In this document: in pieces, positions 6,253-6,300 of the stretch
Layout: each line of letters opens with the position of its first letter
Position numbering within the stretch: position 1 is the first letter of the stretch
From: Bacteroidota bacterium
GTDB taxonomy: Bacteria > Bacteroidota > Ignavibacteria > Ignavibacteriales > Ignavibacteriaceae
Length of the DNA: 6,300 nt
Assembly: GCA_021793635.1 (NCBI GenBank)
Contig: JAJYSI010000214.1
Span: 1-6,300, forward strand
Direction of reading: 5' to 3'
The notes under the pieces: model-generated
The model's input: the letters and a program-made list of their open reading frames with translations, nothing else
Told to the model about the DNA's origin: nothing
Databases searched by the model: none
Made by a program: the position numbers and the translations under genes

Positions 6253-6300
6253 CAGATGTAGTCCTTAAAATCTTCGGGAATTTCATCAAAGTCATACGAC
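6252..6300 (-). CDS. C-terminal end of a VapB-type antitoxin, partial (runs off right edge)
   Basis: Only the last 15 residues, SYDFDEIPEDFKDYI, and the TGA stop (6252-6254) lie in the window. The stop shares one base with the toxin ATG (TGATG), the usual coupling in TA operons, and the toxin's AAGGA ribosome site lies inside these codons. The acidic/aromatic tail with D-F-x-x-x-x-E-D-F-K-x-Y is typical of small antitoxins (DUF2281-like) that partner this PIN group. The family name is a judgement from this short tail and the neighbour. Confidence 0.7.
   Translation of the reverse strand, partial: SYDFDEIPEDFKDYI

Overview
The window is AT-rich bacterial DNA. Its genes suggest a member of the Bacteroidota/Chlorobi/Ignavibacteria side of the tree. 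The signs are a diderm-type outer-membrane barrel protein with an NPA motif of the PorV/FadL kind, an MlaF-type lipid ABC ATPase, an Aat N-end-rule transferase, a DUF2721 membrane protein, an M24 aminopeptidase and two PIN-domain toxin-antitoxin (TA) modules. The taxonomic call is an inference from gene content and style, not from a marker gene.

Layout. Positions 1-900 (minus) hold the first 300 residues of an exported outer-membrane-barrel-like protein that runs off the left edge; it may be the N-terminal half of a barrel-SppA fusion. A 114-bp intergenic gap separates it from a divergent, apparently orphan mlaF-like ATPase (1015-1746, plus). Next comes a 122-residue unknown protein that reads like a degenerate response-regulator receiver domain (1945-2313). 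A DUF2721 membrane protein (2462-2941) and aat (2966-3568) follow, 24 bp apart and probably co-transcribed. 

The most striking structure starts at the 3' end of aat. The last 71 bp of the gene (3497-3567) recur perfectly at 4395-4465. The DNA between the copies carries a complete VapBC-type TA pair (3689-3895 and 3882-4340, overlapping by 14 bp). This looks like an 898-bp TA cassette that entered the end of aat and left a duplicate of the gene's final 23 codons, as genomic islands do at the 3' ends of target genes. No recombinase is present in the cassette.

The right side, on the minus strand, has an M24 metallopeptidase (4521-5708) and a second, different PIN-type TA module (5866-6300) entering from the right edge. 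Its toxin has an in-frame TAA stop at codon 104, and the reading frame downstream still encodes the normal PIN C-terminus. This toxin therefore appears to be a recent nonsense pseudogene, while the end of its antitoxin is visible just upstream. 

Functionally the window mixes envelope and proteolysis housekeeping genes (barrel/SppA candidate, MlaF, Aat, M24 peptidase) with accessory TA modules at two sites. No stretch over 300 bp lacks a gene; the intergenic regions are short, AT-rich, and hold only weak candidate signals.
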